A stretch of 64,000 bases of DNA from Chelonoidis abingdonii (taxonomy: Eukaryota > Chordata > Testudines > Testudinidae), in the NCBI RefSeq assembly GCF_003597395.2, contig NC_133770.1:295061522-295125521 (forward strand), read 5' to 3'. The notes under the pieces were generated by a model. It did not search any database, was not told where the DNA came from, and saw only the letters and a list, made by a program, of their open reading frames with translations. Numbering within the stretch: the first letter of the stretch is position 1; the number at the start of each line of letters is the position of its first letter. This document shows, piece after piece, positions 53,977-64,000 of this stretch. Both the position numbers and the translations under genes were made by a program.

Positions 53977-54224
53977 AGGGTATATCTACACTAGACCCAA
54001 TACAGCGATCCCCGAACATGCTCCCCGTCAACTCTGGAACTCCACCAGAGTGAGAGGTGGAAGTGGAGTCGACGGGGGAGCGGTGGCCATCGTTCCCGCA
54101 CCGTGAGGACATGAAATAAGTCAATCTAAGTTGATCTAAGATATGTCGACTTCAGCTATGTTATTCTTGTAGCTGAAGTTGCGTATCTTAGATTGATTCC
54201 CCTCCACCCCAGTGTAGACCAGGC
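53977..54224. mobile_element. Harbinger-like MITE with two strong hairpins
   Basis: The ends GGGTATATCTACACTAG and CAGTGTAGACCAGGCC are inverted copies. Inside, 54020-54034 pairs with 54066-54081, and 54135-54192 folds into a long stem (TCTAAGATA...TATCTTAGA with ACTTCAGCTA/TAGCTGAAGT). It interrupts CR1 coding sequence, so it is younger than that CR1. Confidence 0.75.
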
Positions 54225-54285
54225 CTAAATTAAATTACTATATTGTGGGTGACTAAGTGGTTGAAAGACCGTACTCAAAAAGACA

Positions 54286-54400
54286 TTAGGAGCAAGCAAA
54301 AGACTATGGAAAATCTAGGTCCTCTACTTAGCAGGGAAGGAGAGCGAATAACTGATGACATCAAGAAGGCTGAGGTGTTTAATATACTCTTATGCATTTA
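54286..54400 (+). mobile_element. Second CR1 linker fragment
   Basis: CTAGGTCCTCTACTTAGCAGG and TGATGACATCAAGAAGGC are the same CR1 segment as 53180-53232, at lower divergence, placed in direct orientation downstream. It is a separate insertion or part of a local duplication. Confidence 0.65.
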
Positions 54401-54499
54401 ACAATCACTGTGGTCTATACTAATATACAAGTGAATTGGCCTGGCTTTCAGTCATGCATCTATAAGCGTTCAGGGAAGCCTGTGGCTTTGCCACAAGCT

Positions 54500-54790
54500 G
54501 GCACCTGACCTGCTAGAAACCCATGGCTGGCCCATGCCAGTTGACTCCAGCTCACAAAGCTTGGGCTAAGGGGCTGTTTAATTGTGGTGTCGACTTTCAG
54601 GCTCAGGTTGGAGCCCAGGCTGTAGGGCCCTGTGAAGTGGGAGGGTCCCAGAGCTCAGGCTGCAGAGTGAGGCTGCAGCGTCTATACTGCAATGAAACAC
54701 CCCCTTTGACCCAAGCCCTGCAAGCCCAAGTCAGCTGACATGGGCCAGCTGCAGATTTCAGTTGGAGTGAAGACATGCCCTTTGAAATGG
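54500..54790. mobile_element. Diverged Harbinger-like MITE
   Basis: The words GGGTCCCAGAGCTCAGGC and CCCAAGTCAGCTGACATGGG correspond to those in the MITE at 48478 in inverted order. The right end GTTGGAGTGAAGACATGCCC is a decayed form of the TGTAGACATACCC terminus. The left end is unclear. Confidence 0.5.
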
Positions 54791-56148
54791 TTAATAAAGG
54801 CTTGCAACCAGTTTCAATCACAAACATTGTTTGAAGAACATAACTGTAAAAAGCTTCATTACCAAATACAATCCCCAGAATTTCCTTCCCTATCTGTGTC
54901 TATACATAGACTGCGCTTGTGGAGACTCTGGATACAGATGCTGCTGGTTTCCAGTCAGAGTCTGTGTAGTAAATGACTGGATTTTTTGCCTGAACAGGCA
55001 ACATTTTTATTGTGCCCATTTAGGCAAAACAATAAAAATAATTACAGGCCCTTTACCAAAGGAGCAGGTCAAGGGATGTTATGCTGTGGAGAAAAGACAT
55101 GTCCACCGAGGTTCACCCGTGGACCCAGAAATCCTGGTGTGATACCCAACCAGTCTGCTCCTTCTAGGAAATATCTGAACTTCTTCCCAGGGGAGCCTGA
55201 AATTTTTATTATAAACCAACATTGGATCAATCTATTAGATGTGAAGGTGGCTTTATAGTTTTTCTTGTGTGTGATGTGGTGTGAGAGGGGATCAATAAAC
55301 ACCATTTTAAGGATCATCAAAAATACATAAAATAAACATCTTCTGACTCAGATGGAGCATTGGGGCTGGAATTTAGTTTCACTGCGCTACAAGAGAATGT
55401 ATTTGACCATCCCGGGACTTTTGAAGAAGAGAAATTCATTTAATCATTTGTTTGAGCTCTAGCAAACTCCCAGAGATACTGACAGAGGAGAAATTGCAAA
55501 GTAGCGTCAGAAACAACCGTCTCTGTCTCTTTGAACTCTCTTCCAAGCTTATAGCAAATAAGATGTCCCTTATTATAATTTTATTTTATTCCTATTGTCA
55601 CTAACAATTATACAGAGATCCAGCTTCTAACGGAGATGGGAAACCCTCTGTGGCCACTGTTTAAGAAAATAAATAGTCCTCCCTCTTTGCTTTTCATGGT
55701 CAGTAGCTCCATCCACAGATTTATTGCATTTGAACTATACTGAAAGGCAATTATAACAATTCCCTCATCCTGCACCATGGCAGATAACACCCACCCTACA
55801 AAAAGAGACCTTGTTCCTCCTGCTTTACATTTTCATTGGATTTTGGGAAATTCTGAGCATCGCTGATTTACTGAAAGAAGAAAAAAAAGAATGCCTCACT
55901 GGGTCAATTACTTGCAAAATAATAGACTCCAGAGCATGTTTCCAGGAGAACCTAATTAATGGTTGTACTTTAAAAACCCATGTTTATAAGTATCTCAGAG
56001 AATCAATGTATAACCACTAACTAGTGCCACCCTAGGAAACACTACCATTAAACTGTTGATTATTTGCTTTAATTTGCATAGTGATCACCATTTAGGAAGC
56101 CATTTTCCAGAGGGAGATGGATGAGTGTTGGAAGGCTCAGGCTTGCAG
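54791..56148. other. No gene; low-repeat stretch
   Basis: Frames at 54831-55142, 54986 and 55811 carry no known domain. The part from about 55560 to 56040 is AT-rich without repeat marks. I see no promoter or RNA gene. Confidence 0.4.
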
Positions 56149-56149
56149 T

Positions 56150-56362
56150 ACCTAGACACCTTGTGGCACTGACCTGGGAGTCAGAAAACCTGGCTTCTGG
56201 TCCTAGCTCTGCTGCTGGTCTCTGGGATGGTCTTGGACAAGTCACTTAAATGCCTCCCTGCATCCATTTCCCAATTTATAAAATGGGGGTAATGGAGACC
56301 TACTCTGTAGTCTACTGATGGGGAAAGTGCTGTGTAAGAATTATTATTTATAATATTAACAT
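56150..56362 (+). repeat. MIR-like SINE, near full length
   Basis: In order: GGGAGTCAGAAAACCTGGC, CTAGCTCTGCTGC, GGACAAGTCACTTAAATGCC, CCCAATTTATAAAATGGGGG and AAAGTGCTGTGTAAGAATTA. These match the MIR head, core and 3' end. Confidence 0.78.
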
Positions 56363-56430
56363 GAAAAGTATTTTTCCACTCAAAGCAAGTATTGTAGTCA
56401 TTGAGAAATACCTTCCTTCTCCTTTACTCC

Positions 56431-57231
56431 TGTAAACGGGTTGGGACTCACCACCTGGCACCTCCTGCTGGTCACTCCTGGGAATTAGCTCGTTTCCAGT
56501 GGAGCGCCCCCTCCTGGTGGTGTCCCGTCCGTTGTTCTGCCCCTGGTCAGCATCTCTGGACCCGCGTTGCTCCCTGCTTGGCGGCGTCCTCTTCGAGGCC
56601 ACTGCCCTCCGGCAGTGCCCCTTAGTCCATCGGCACCCCCTTCCGGGGATCGATCGTCAGCAGTCCTCCAGTCAAGCCTTCATATGCAATCACCCGCCCT
56701 CAAAGTCTAATCCCTCTCAGCAGGGATCTGGTGTGGTCTCTACGGCCAGTGAGTGGATGTACCGCAAGGAGGAGGGGGGGGACCCAGGCCCGCCCTCTAC
56801 TCTGGGTCCCAAGCCAGGGACCCTCTGGCGTTAGCCTCACTGTCCTCCTCCTTTTCCTCCTCCGTCTGTTTCCCTGGGCCGCTTCCCCTATGGCCCTTGC
56901 ACCTGCTAGGCCCTTTCTCTCAAGGCCGGCAGCCTGGTGGCTAGGGGCTAGAGCTTCTAACCTCCCTGAGCCTGCCCAGCAATGCGCTGTCCGCAGTGCT
57001 AGTCTCCCCCCTGGAGACTGACTTTCCCCCATCGAAGGCCTGGGACAGACAGACTGCTCCTGCTCTGGGCAGCCTTTATATATCTCTGAGCCGGGCCCTG
57101 ATTGGCTGTCTACAATCTGGGCCCTGATTGGCTCCCTATAAGCCCTCTTCTAATTGGCTCCTGGGCTGCGCAGGCTCCCTGGCCTGCCCCAGCCCACTCT
57201 CACAGGGAGTGGGGCAATCCGCCCCACTACA
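56431..57231 (-). mobile_element. Solo LTR, perfect 5-bp TSD, CpG-bearing
   Basis: The minus strand starts TGTAGTGGGGCGG at 57231 and ends CCCGTTTACA at 56431. Identical ACTCC lies on both sides (56426-56430 and 57232-57236). It has three CCAAT boxes, a TATATAAAGG box, and a GC-rich leader with several CpGs, unlike the AT-rich flanks. I find no AATAAA. Open frames across it (56401-57032, both strands, up to 111 codons) are shadows of the GC-rich LTR. Confidence 0.9.
57073..57157 (-). promoter_or_regulatory. LTR promoter: three CCAAT boxes and a TATA box
   Basis: On the minus strand CCAAT occurs at 57153-57157, 57127-57131 and 57101-57105 at 26-base spacing, followed by TATATAAAGG at 57073-57082. 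The arrangement is that of a compact pol II promoter. Two of the CCAAT boxes sit in repeated GGAGCCAAT and one in CAGCCAATCAG contexts. Confidence 0.65.
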
Positions 57232-57236
57232 ACTCC

Positions 57237-57879
57237 TATCTCTTCTAGTGTCAGTCATTGATCAGACACAAATCCTTCTTTATTCTCTTCTCTGCCTTGT
57301 TTCCTTTCAGCTCATCCTATGATCTTGAACCACTCTTGTGTCCAGTTAGCCGGCCTCGAAAATAGTGAGCTTGCCTAATAAATTCAGTGGCATTTCCCCC
57401 ATTACACTCCATTATTTTGCTGCTGCGGTATCATTAACTGTAAAATATTTCCCTCCTCTCCTGTATATGCACACTGTATTTAGGCTTGCCACCCCTCTGC
57501 AGTGTTATAAAAAGCTGTTACTTGCCCCTTCTAACCTTGTCAGAGCAAATTGCTTTTTGATCCTTTGCTATTTGAACAAGCACACCCATTCATCTTCATG
57601 TCCCTACAGGTTCTGAAGAAAAATGCTCCAATACTCACTGTCTAGCTGGGATCTCTTTCTCCCTGACAAACACTTTTCTTTTCCTCCATTCCAGGCTAAA
57701 GATCATGGAACCCTTGTGACCAGTTTGTCACAGTTCCTGTGTGGTCATGTTGGGTTGGAAACAGCTGTGCTGCCCTGGCTCAGAGGCTGAGCTGAATGCT
57801 AGAGGATGAGAGGGTAGTGAGGGAAGGCAGCAGGTTTGCTCGCAGGTGGTAACTGGAGTCATTCCGGCGCACTAGAAGC
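57237..57879. other. No gene recognised
   Basis: The 83-codon frame at 57365-57616 has no known domain. No repeat is evident. Confidence 0.4.
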
Positions 57880-57965
57880 ATGATCTAGTGGTTACAGCAG
57901 TGGCCTGAGAATTAAGACCCCAGAGTTTTATCACAAGCTCCACCTCATCCCATCCTGCTAACGTT
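57880..57965 (+). repeat. MIR-like SINE head
   Basis: GATCTAGTGGTTACAGCAGTG is the tRNA-derived head with a pol III A-box-like TAGTGGTTA; the core is missing. Confidence 0.5.
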
Positions 57966-59110
57966 TCAGATTCCCTTGCTTGGTGAGTCCTCACTTCAAC
58001 AAGGGGAAAGTCCTGAGGAACCTTCTCTCTGAGCCAAGCTGAAGAGTGGCGGAGATCTCCCTTTGCATTGAACGGGGCGAGGTGAGGGGGAGGAAGCTGT
58101 ACTTCTCATTGCTATAATCTCCAGCTGTGCACCCTGCCTCTCTGTGATTGACCCTGGTGCTGGGACATAAGAGGGAGAGGGGGAAGTCTGCCTTGCATGA
58201 GATGTTTGACTGTTCTTATAGTTAGATTCTTCCCCCGAAAGGACTGCTAGTCGAGACATTTCACAGGGGTTAGCAGGCCCAGCTGGTGCAGCTCCTTTAG
58301 GTTCGATTTGGAGAAGCTGTCACAATTGCAGCTGCAAGCCCTGCATGCATGCTGCAGGTGGGAGGGCACTGCGGCTGGGTCCACACTCGCTGATGTGCCA
58401 AGACGGCAATGCAAGTTGATCCTCTTTTCGAGGGGCAGAGGGTGGGAAGGCTGAGAAAGTTACCCTCAAGATGTGGCTGTAATTTACATACACTGCAAAA
58501 TAGCTGCAAGCCCCCAGATAGCATCCAGAGTCCTGAAGCAACAGCCAGGGCAAAAATAAGCCAGGGATTGGGTGAAGCCCATCCATAGTGCACAGGCATT
58601 TTGTGATGCCAATATCCTAGTACAAGCCCCTACCGTAGATTGGTTGATCTTGCTGCCTAGAGCCCACCGTAGGACTGCAGGCTAGGTTAAAAAGTATGAC
58701 ATTTTCCCCAGCTCCCCTCAGAAAAGTACACAAGGGACAGACCTTACACAGCACAGCTCTGGAGTTTGTGATGGGAGCAGCAGTGTAGCATGTGGTGCGG
58801 GAAATACTTGTGATTGCCAGGGCTGTTATCCTTGGGCAAGTAGGAATAGCTGACATAAGAAAGAGGCAATCAGTGACACTCTTAAGGAGGTTCAAATGCC
58901 TTCCCTGGGAGTCAGGGTAAGGAGATGTGGAAGCCAGGTTCCTGCCTCCTTATCCAATGCCAGCTGGAATGCTGGGTTTCAAAGCAGTGGGTGATGGGGA
59001 CAGTGTGACTTGTGACTGCTGGTGCTGTGATATTCTGTGCTCGGGGGATCACTCAGAGGCAGATTTCTGTTACTTCTGTATTGTTTGGAGGGGACCTTAG
59101 TGCTGCTGAA
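57966..59110. other. No gene recognised
   Basis: Frames at 57996, 58297 and 58617 on the minus strand show no domain. A GGGTCCACACTCG near 58376 may be a MITE-end scrap. Confidence 0.4.
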
Positions 59111-59112
59111 AG

Positions 59113-59660
59113 AGTCATAGAATCATAGAATGTCAGGATTGGAAGGGACCTTGAGAGGTCATCTAGTCCAACCCCCTGCTCAAAGCAGGACCAATTACCA
59201 ACTAAAGCATCCCAGCCAGGACTTTGTCAAGCCTGACCTTAAACACCTCTAAGGATGGAGATTCCACCACCGCCCTAGGTAACCCATTCCAGTGCTTCAC
59301 CACCCTCCTAGTGAAATAGTGTTTTCTAATATCCAATCTAGACCTCCCCCACTGCAACTTGAGACCATTGCTCCTTGTTCTGCCACCTGCCACCACAGAA
59401 CAGCCGAACTCCATCCTCCTTGGGCCCCTCTTCAGGAAGTTGAAGGTTGCTATCAAATCCCCCCCCCCACTCTTCTCTTCTGCAAACTAAATAAGCCCAG
59501 TTCCCTCAGCCTCTCCTCGCAAGTTATGTGCCCCAGCACTCTAATAATTGTAGTTGTCCTCTGATGGACTCTCTCCAGTTTGTCCACATCCTTTCTGTAG
59601 TAGGAGGCCCAAAACTGGACGCAGCACTCCAGGTGTGGCCTCACTAGTGCTGAATAAGTC
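59113..59660 (-). mobile_element. CR1 LINE 3' fragment (ATTCTATG tail type)
   Basis: The minus strand reads ORF2 end in two frames: [20 protein letters not shown] (59453-59674) and VVKHWNGLPRAVVESPS (59202-59456). The shift falls at a C9 tract near 59461. The UTR and an ATTCTATGATTCTATG-type tail follow. Low divergence makes this one of the younger CR1 copies. Confidence 0.92.
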
Positions 59661-60107
59661 ACACACACTGACAATCCTGGAGATTGGCCCTCTGCTTATC
59701 CACAGAAACAGATGTGGCAAAGGCACTGCAGGTTGCCTCTGAATCATCCCCCCCACCTTCTTCCTCACAAACACATGGTGATAGTCCCGCTATGGATTCC
59801 ATTTTGGGTGACATCCGGAATTGTTTCACCCAGCAGGGAAACAACACTCCCCAAAACCCTCACCAGAGTCCATGTGTCTTCTTCAGGCTGTTCTCAAGAG
59901 TATAAGAGTTACCCTCTTCCAATTAGGAAAAAGAAAAAAAAAAACAGTGCGATGCAAGCACATGTTCATCAGCAACTAATCAACACATATATAGACTTTC
60001 TGTAGATCTTTAAGGTTAAAACCACCTCCTGATAACGTTTGCTGAGCATGTCAATAATGGCTAAATTCAAGGAACAATTGTTGAGATTCCAAGTAAAAAA
60101 GTTTGTG
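59661..60107. other. No gene recognised
   Basis: An A-rich tract lies at about 59930-59943. Nothing else is assignable. Confidence 0.35.
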
Positions 60108-60280
60108 TAGTGTCTCATGGCTGCATTAGCACGGCTGTGAGACCCAGGTCCCACAACTTTAAGCCCAGGCTCACAATGCAGTGTGGACACTCAAACACAG
60201 GCTTGGAAACACCAAGTCTACAAGCCCGGGTCCCACAAACCAGGCTTTACAATGCAGCATAGACATACCTAGACGCTTGC
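60108..60280. mobile_element. Diverged Harbinger-like MITE fragment
   Basis: CAATGCAGTGTGGACACTC and CAATGCAGCATAGACATACC are repeated module ends of the TGTAGACATACC group, with AAGCCCAGGCTCAC and AAGCCCGGGTCCCAC blocks between them. The left terminus is not clear. Confidence 0.45.
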
Positions 60281-61195
60281 TGCCGCTCACTGTGCAGACT
60301 CATCCATAAAGGGATAAAGGGTCAGTGCCGGTGAAGAGTCTGATCCAAAACCCATTGAAATCCAAGGGCATCTTCTACCAGCATTCCCTTACAAAGTTCA
60401 TTGCGTCAATGGACAGACTCCCTTTTACTTCAAAGGGCTTTGGAACGGACCCTAAGTGAACATCCAAATGAACTGTGTAGGAAGCTATTGAGTTACCAAC
60501 ACCACATCCTACAGCATACTGGATTTTCCCAAGGTCACCTATCCAAACACTTCCTTGCTCTTTCTCAGGAGAGCTGACACAATTGCACTTCAACAGACTG
60601 TAGTGCTATGCAGTGGGCAGGATCTTTCTGCTCATCCCTTGGAATCACATCTTGGAAATATTGCTAGGCATATTCCAAACATCTCCTTTTCTTGGAAGTG
60701 AAAAGTTATGGGAAGAACATTTGTTTCAAACATGCTGTTCAAAAGTTTTTATTGCAAAGTCATTTTGAAATTGGACTTTTATTGCTCACCATGCAAAGAG
60801 CTCTGATGAGCGTTTAATACACCAGTTAGGGCAGGGGGGAAATAGATATTCTAGAGTTTATACAGAGAGATGTAAAATAAAGTATGTTCCTGCCACACAG
60901 CCACACTTTAAGATACAATTTCAATGTTCCCTACTTTTGCTGCCTGTGACATTGAGAAATACAGTATAATTTTTAAAAAAGTGGTAATTTCCAGGAGCCA
61001 AGTACTCTTATTCATTTCTTTCTTCATCAGAAGAATTTTATCGATTAACAGCATAGAGAAAAGAAAAAGCTGTCATTGCAAAAGGAAGGTGCTCACAGTT
61101 TCCTTACTGCAGTCAGAGCAATGCAGAATATAAACCAATACAGCTCCAATGAGAACAAGGATGGCCTTGCGGCTTGGGACATTGCTCTAGGGTGA
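60281..61195. other. No gene; CAATGG repeat scrap
   Basis: 60340-60460 holds CCCATTGAAATCCAAGGG and GCGTCAATGGACAGACTCCC, part of the dispersed CAATGG repeat. The rest is AT-rich and unassigned. Confidence 0.4.
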
Positions 61196-61197
61196 CC

Positions 61198-61400
61198 TTG
61201 GCCTCATCATGAAATCTATCTTGTATTTCAGTTCCCCATCTGTAAAATGGGGATAATACTCTTTCCTTGGTCTGTGTTTGTTTATAGATTGTAAACTGTT
61301 GGGGCCTGGGCTCTGTGTATACACTGCCTGGCACAAATGTGGATTTGACGTCTGTTGGAATCTCAAGGTGCTACAGTAATACAAAAAATTATTAATAACA
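61198..61400 (+). repeat. CORE-SINE remnant with MIR core and 3' module
   Basis: CAGTTCCCCATCTGTAAAATGG is followed by GATTGTAAACTGTTGGGGCC, CACTGCCTGGCACAAATG and GCTACAGTAATAC with an AATTATTAATAA tail. It shows that the 3' module seen alone at 22690, 35640 and 45090 belongs to a MIR-like element. Confidence 0.68.
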
Positions 61401-61423
61401 GCAAAGCAATTGTTTTCCTATTA

Positions 61424-61802
61424 CAGTAAAACCTCAGTTACGAACCACCTCGGAAACAGACATGGTTCATAACTTTGAACAAAATGTTAAGGTTCTTTCA
61501 AAAGTTTACAGCTGCACATTGACTTACTACAGCTTTGAAGCTTTACTGTGCAGAAGAAAAATGCTGCTTTTAACCATCTTACTGTAAATTAAACAAGTCC
61601 AGAACGTTTCCTTACCTTGTCAAATCTCTTTTATAACTTTCCCTTTTATTAGTAGTTTATATTTAACGCAGTACTGCACTATGCTTGCTTTTTTTGTTTG
61701 TTTTGTTTTGTTTTTTGTCTCTGCTGCTGCCTGATTGCAAAGGTCCGATTTCAAATGAGGTGTGTGGTTGACCAGTGAGTTCATAACTCTGTGGTTCTGT
61801 TG
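61424..61802. mobile_element. Tc1/mariner-type MITE
   Basis: The left end CAGTAAAACCTCAGTTACGAACC pairs with TTCATAACTCTGTGGTTCTGTTG in inverted order. TA precedes the left end; the right side reads TG where TA is expected. The body has a T-rich tract at about 61689-61717. It has no transposase frame. Confidence 0.68.
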
Positions 61803-61934
61803 TGCATCCTCAAATCTTTAGAGCCTTCCTCAGAGTTTACACAGCCCTAGCTCAGGCAAAACTCCCGTTGTCCTTTCACCACTTGTATGATTAGCAACAA
61901 ACAAGTTTGAAAGTTAGGGGAAAGTTTACTTGGT

Positions 61935-62012
61935 CCGGTCTCAGTGCAGGGGGCTGGATTTGATGATTTCTCAAGGGCCCTTCCAGCCCGACATTTCTAT
62001 AATTCCGTACAA
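61935..62012 (+). mobile_element. CR1 or SINE 3' tail fragment
   Basis: GGGGGCTGGATTTGATGATTTC and GGGCCCTTCCAGCCCGACATT followed by TCTATAATTCC are the shared CR1/SINE 3' terminal module. The part upstream is not enough to tell which. Confidence 0.65.
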
Positions 62013-63310
62013 TTACATTTATACCTCGCAGACTGACAAGAAACTATGCCATGAAAAGAGCAGCGCAGACAGAGGCTAGCAAGTTGAATGTTGTGAAGCA
62101 TTTGTGGAATATGATGTAGATTAGGAACCTTTTGGTTTCCAGCTGCTGTAATGCTGGTGTCAGGCAGATATGGAGCAATCCAGACTGTCATCTTTTATCC
62201 CATTAATGTGATGCTCAAAGAGTGTGTTGTCAACATATTAACATGAGGGAAGGACAGATCCTATGGAGAGCCAAGCAGTGACCATGGATGCACACAGCAT
62301 GCTAATTGGAAGCTATTAGAACTAGCTGGTATCCAAGACAGATTCATCAGTTGCTTGGATTGTGATATGACTCTTCCTTTATACTCCTGCTTTCTGCTCT
62401 CCCTCTTCTGCCTATTGTCCATTTCGTCCTCTCCTTTTCCCTCCTTTACTTCTCCTGACTTCAAACACTAACTCGCACTCCCTTCCCCGTTATAGTACAG
62501 AATTTCATTTCAACTCCAGTGTGGCAAAGTCGGGCAGAGAACACAGTGAATTGTGAAAACCATTTCTTTAGCGAAACCCAATTAATTTGCCTCTGATACA
62601 TATGCACTCAACACCAGAGAATTATTTTAACTTAATATTCTTATGCTAAGGAGAAGGGTTAATCCAGAAGCTTTTGATATCAGCCCAACTCAGTTTATCC
62701 AAACGGTCCCCATGGACCCTATTAGCATTACCGTAACCTTTATTAACATAACTAATTGAAATATGAATGCATGGGGAAAAACTCTATTGAATAACACTTT
62801 TTAAAAAAAAAGTCACAGAGAATGAACTGAATTTCTGTCAGTGCACCCAGGAAGGGTGCTGATTACATTGCCATGCGGTGACCTTATACGCTATGCTAGT
62901 TAAGAATATAAAATAATTGCTACCGGGGGCAGGTTAGGGAAGGAACAATCAATCTGTGTTGACTCTTGATATCACCAGTCAGACCAAATGTCAGAAACAA
63001 AGAGTCCTGATCCTGCAAATCCCTCCTCACTTGAGTAATTTTTGCTCATGTACGTCATGGGATAGATTCTCCAACCCCTGCTACCTTGAGCTATTCCTAG
63101 TCATGCTGGAGAAGGAGGTCACGAGGAAGTATTTGCAGCAGGTTAGAGTTGGAAGGAGCATATACCATGCTGTCTTCCTCTCCCTGCCCTTTCTCCAACC
63201 CCAACATGATGCTTACCCTGCTTCTCCAGCAATGGGAGTGCTGAGATGGGAGGGGGCATTTCGGGAGGAGAGGGCACAGTCGACTTAGATCAGAGAATCC
63301 AGCGTATGGC
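62013..63310. other. No gene; low-repeat stretch, possible conserved noncoding DNA
   Basis: No repeat marks are seen. From about 62490 to 62810 the sequence is AT-rich with clustered TAATT/ATTA words (ACCCAATTAATTTGCC, CTATTAGCATTACCG, AACATAACTAATTGAAATATG). The 110-codon frame at 62956-63288 has no domain. Confidence 0.4.
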
Positions 63311-63314
63311 TTCT

Positions 63315-63418
63315 AATTCTAGTCTCATACCAGTGTGAATCAGAGGTAACTATTGAAGTCAGCTGAGTTGCAGTGGTGCGAACCCATGTAAAATGAGATC
63401 AGAATGTGACCCACGGAG
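63315..63418 (-). repeat. Dispersed 'GAAGTCAGC...GAGATCAGAATG' fragment
   Basis: CATACCAGTGTGAATCAGAGG, TATTGAAGTCAGCTGAG and AATGAGATCAGAATGTGACCC follow the order of 38680-38762. Confidence 0.5.
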
Positions 63419-63930
63419 TTCAGGGATACCACTCATGCTTAGAGTTAAGGCCAGGCCTACCCAGGTTGCTGGATCGGGGGGATAGTACTTTGCTGGGTGT
63501 AGGTATGGTACAAAGTTTCTCCTCAGATTTGTTTGAGAGTCCTGTGTTACCTTTAGAAACATTCTAGAGCAGCTTGAGAAGTGTAATTGGTAGTACAGTA
63601 GTTTTCATATCCCTCCGTTTATAAAATCAGGCTCCCTGAGAACCCTGGGAGCCAGGTCTCAGAGCAAGAACAATGGGAACCAATAACTCTTAGAAACCAC
63701 TAAAAATTACCCAGTGTTGGTCTCCTGTCTGTACTTCCACACAATCTTAAAATCTCTGTGGTCTCAAACAATCTCTGCAGCTCTGGAGAGCTAGAAAGAT
63801 GTGCCTCTCTGTGGATTTACTTGATCATCCATCAACTCGCATTTCATTCCACAGCTCTTCTGCAAACCTATTTCTTCCTTTGCTGACACCTTTAATTCCT
63901 CTGGTTTTTATTTAACTCTGTAATTGCATT
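63419..63930. other. No gene recognised
   Basis: Unassigned DNA before the CR1 at the window edge. Confidence 0.35.
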
Positions 63931-63932
63931 AG

Positions 63933-64000
63933 ACTCATAGACTCACAGACTCATAGGTCAGAAGGGACCAATATGATCATCTAGTCTGACCTCTTGCACA
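63933..64000 (-). mobile_element. CR1 3' end, cut by the window edge
   Basis: GACTCATAGACTCACAGACTC gives three AGTCTATG-type tail octamers, then AGGTCAGAAGGGACCAATAT and CTAGTCTGACCTC. It matches the 3' end of the CR1 at 5966 and continues beyond the window. Confidence 0.88.

Larger units (their letters stand above)
53180..54285 (+). pseudogene. CR1 ORF2 fragment split by two DNA transposons
   Basis: The CR1 runs from the endonuclease-RT linker (ACTTAGCAGGGAAAGAGAG at 53182) into RT. 53743-53976 is one open frame with NSQHVFVKKKSRQTNLMSFF and motif A as YLNFRKAFDTVPHDILIG, in which the first catalytic Asp has become Asn. A hAT element occupies 53243-53522 and a Harbinger-like MITE 53977-54224. 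After it, CR1 resumes (AAATTACTATATTGTGGGTG, GGTTGAAAGACCGTACTC) to about 54285. No 3' end is present. Confidence 0.82.

Noticed and set aside
56401..57032. Arg/Pro-rich frames up to 111 codons on both strands
   Set aside because: They lie within a solo LTR bounded by a perfect TSD and follow its GC content. LTRs do not encode them.

Overview
This window looks like intergenic or deep intronic DNA from a cryptodire (hidden-necked) turtle. The evidence is its repeat content: many CR1 LINE 3' ends, three tRNA-derived SINEs of the tortoise Cry I type, families of hAT and Harbinger-like MITEs of the kind common in chelonian genomes, MIR-like CORE-SINE remnants, a Penelope-like element and several retroviral-type solo LTRs. 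Family names come from recognition by eye, not from a database search, and could shift at subfamily level. Boundaries marked by a target-site duplication (TSD) are exact; others are good to about 10-30 bases.

I found no host protein-coding exon, no tRNA, rRNA or other conserved RNA gene, and no CRISPR, phage or bacterial feature. The open frames in the window are short and fall in repeats or in featureless DNA. The only recognisable protein remnants belong to retroelements: a CR1 reverse transcriptase (about 17.3-18.5 kb, +), a CR1 fragment (53.2-54.3 kb, +), a second LINE type (36.5-37.9 kb, +) and a Penelope GIY-YIG endonuclease end (29.5-30.6 kb, -). All are 5' truncated, frameshifted or interrupted.

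Layout. 1-5.3 kb: a solo LTR with a perfect 5-bp TSD, SINEs and a long-TIR MITE. 5.3-8.15 kb: a three-deep nest, with a 1.16-kb LTR split by a CR1 that is itself split by a 1.0-kb LTR-like element. 8.2-16.7 kb: hAT elements, CR1, and a 1.1-kb LTR of the same family as the outer LTR of the nest. 17-24.6 kb: the longest CR1 reverse-transcriptase remnant, a second solo LTR and a third LTR-like element. 24.6-34.8 kb: sparse repeats, the Penelope remnant and MITEs. 34.8-42.3 kb: a hAT of 717 bp, a MITE split by a LINE that is split by a SINE, another LTR-like element and a hairpin-rich hAT. 42.3-53 kb: mostly low-repeat DNA. 53-64 kb: a CR1 split by two DNA transposons, a CpG-bearing solo LTR, a mariner MITE and more CR1 ends.

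The sequence does not show a previously undescribed functional system. Its value lies in well-dated insertion nests, in LTR-like elements that share a promoter-region module and a conserved 3' stem-loop, and in three low-repeat stretches that could be tested as conserved noncoding elements.
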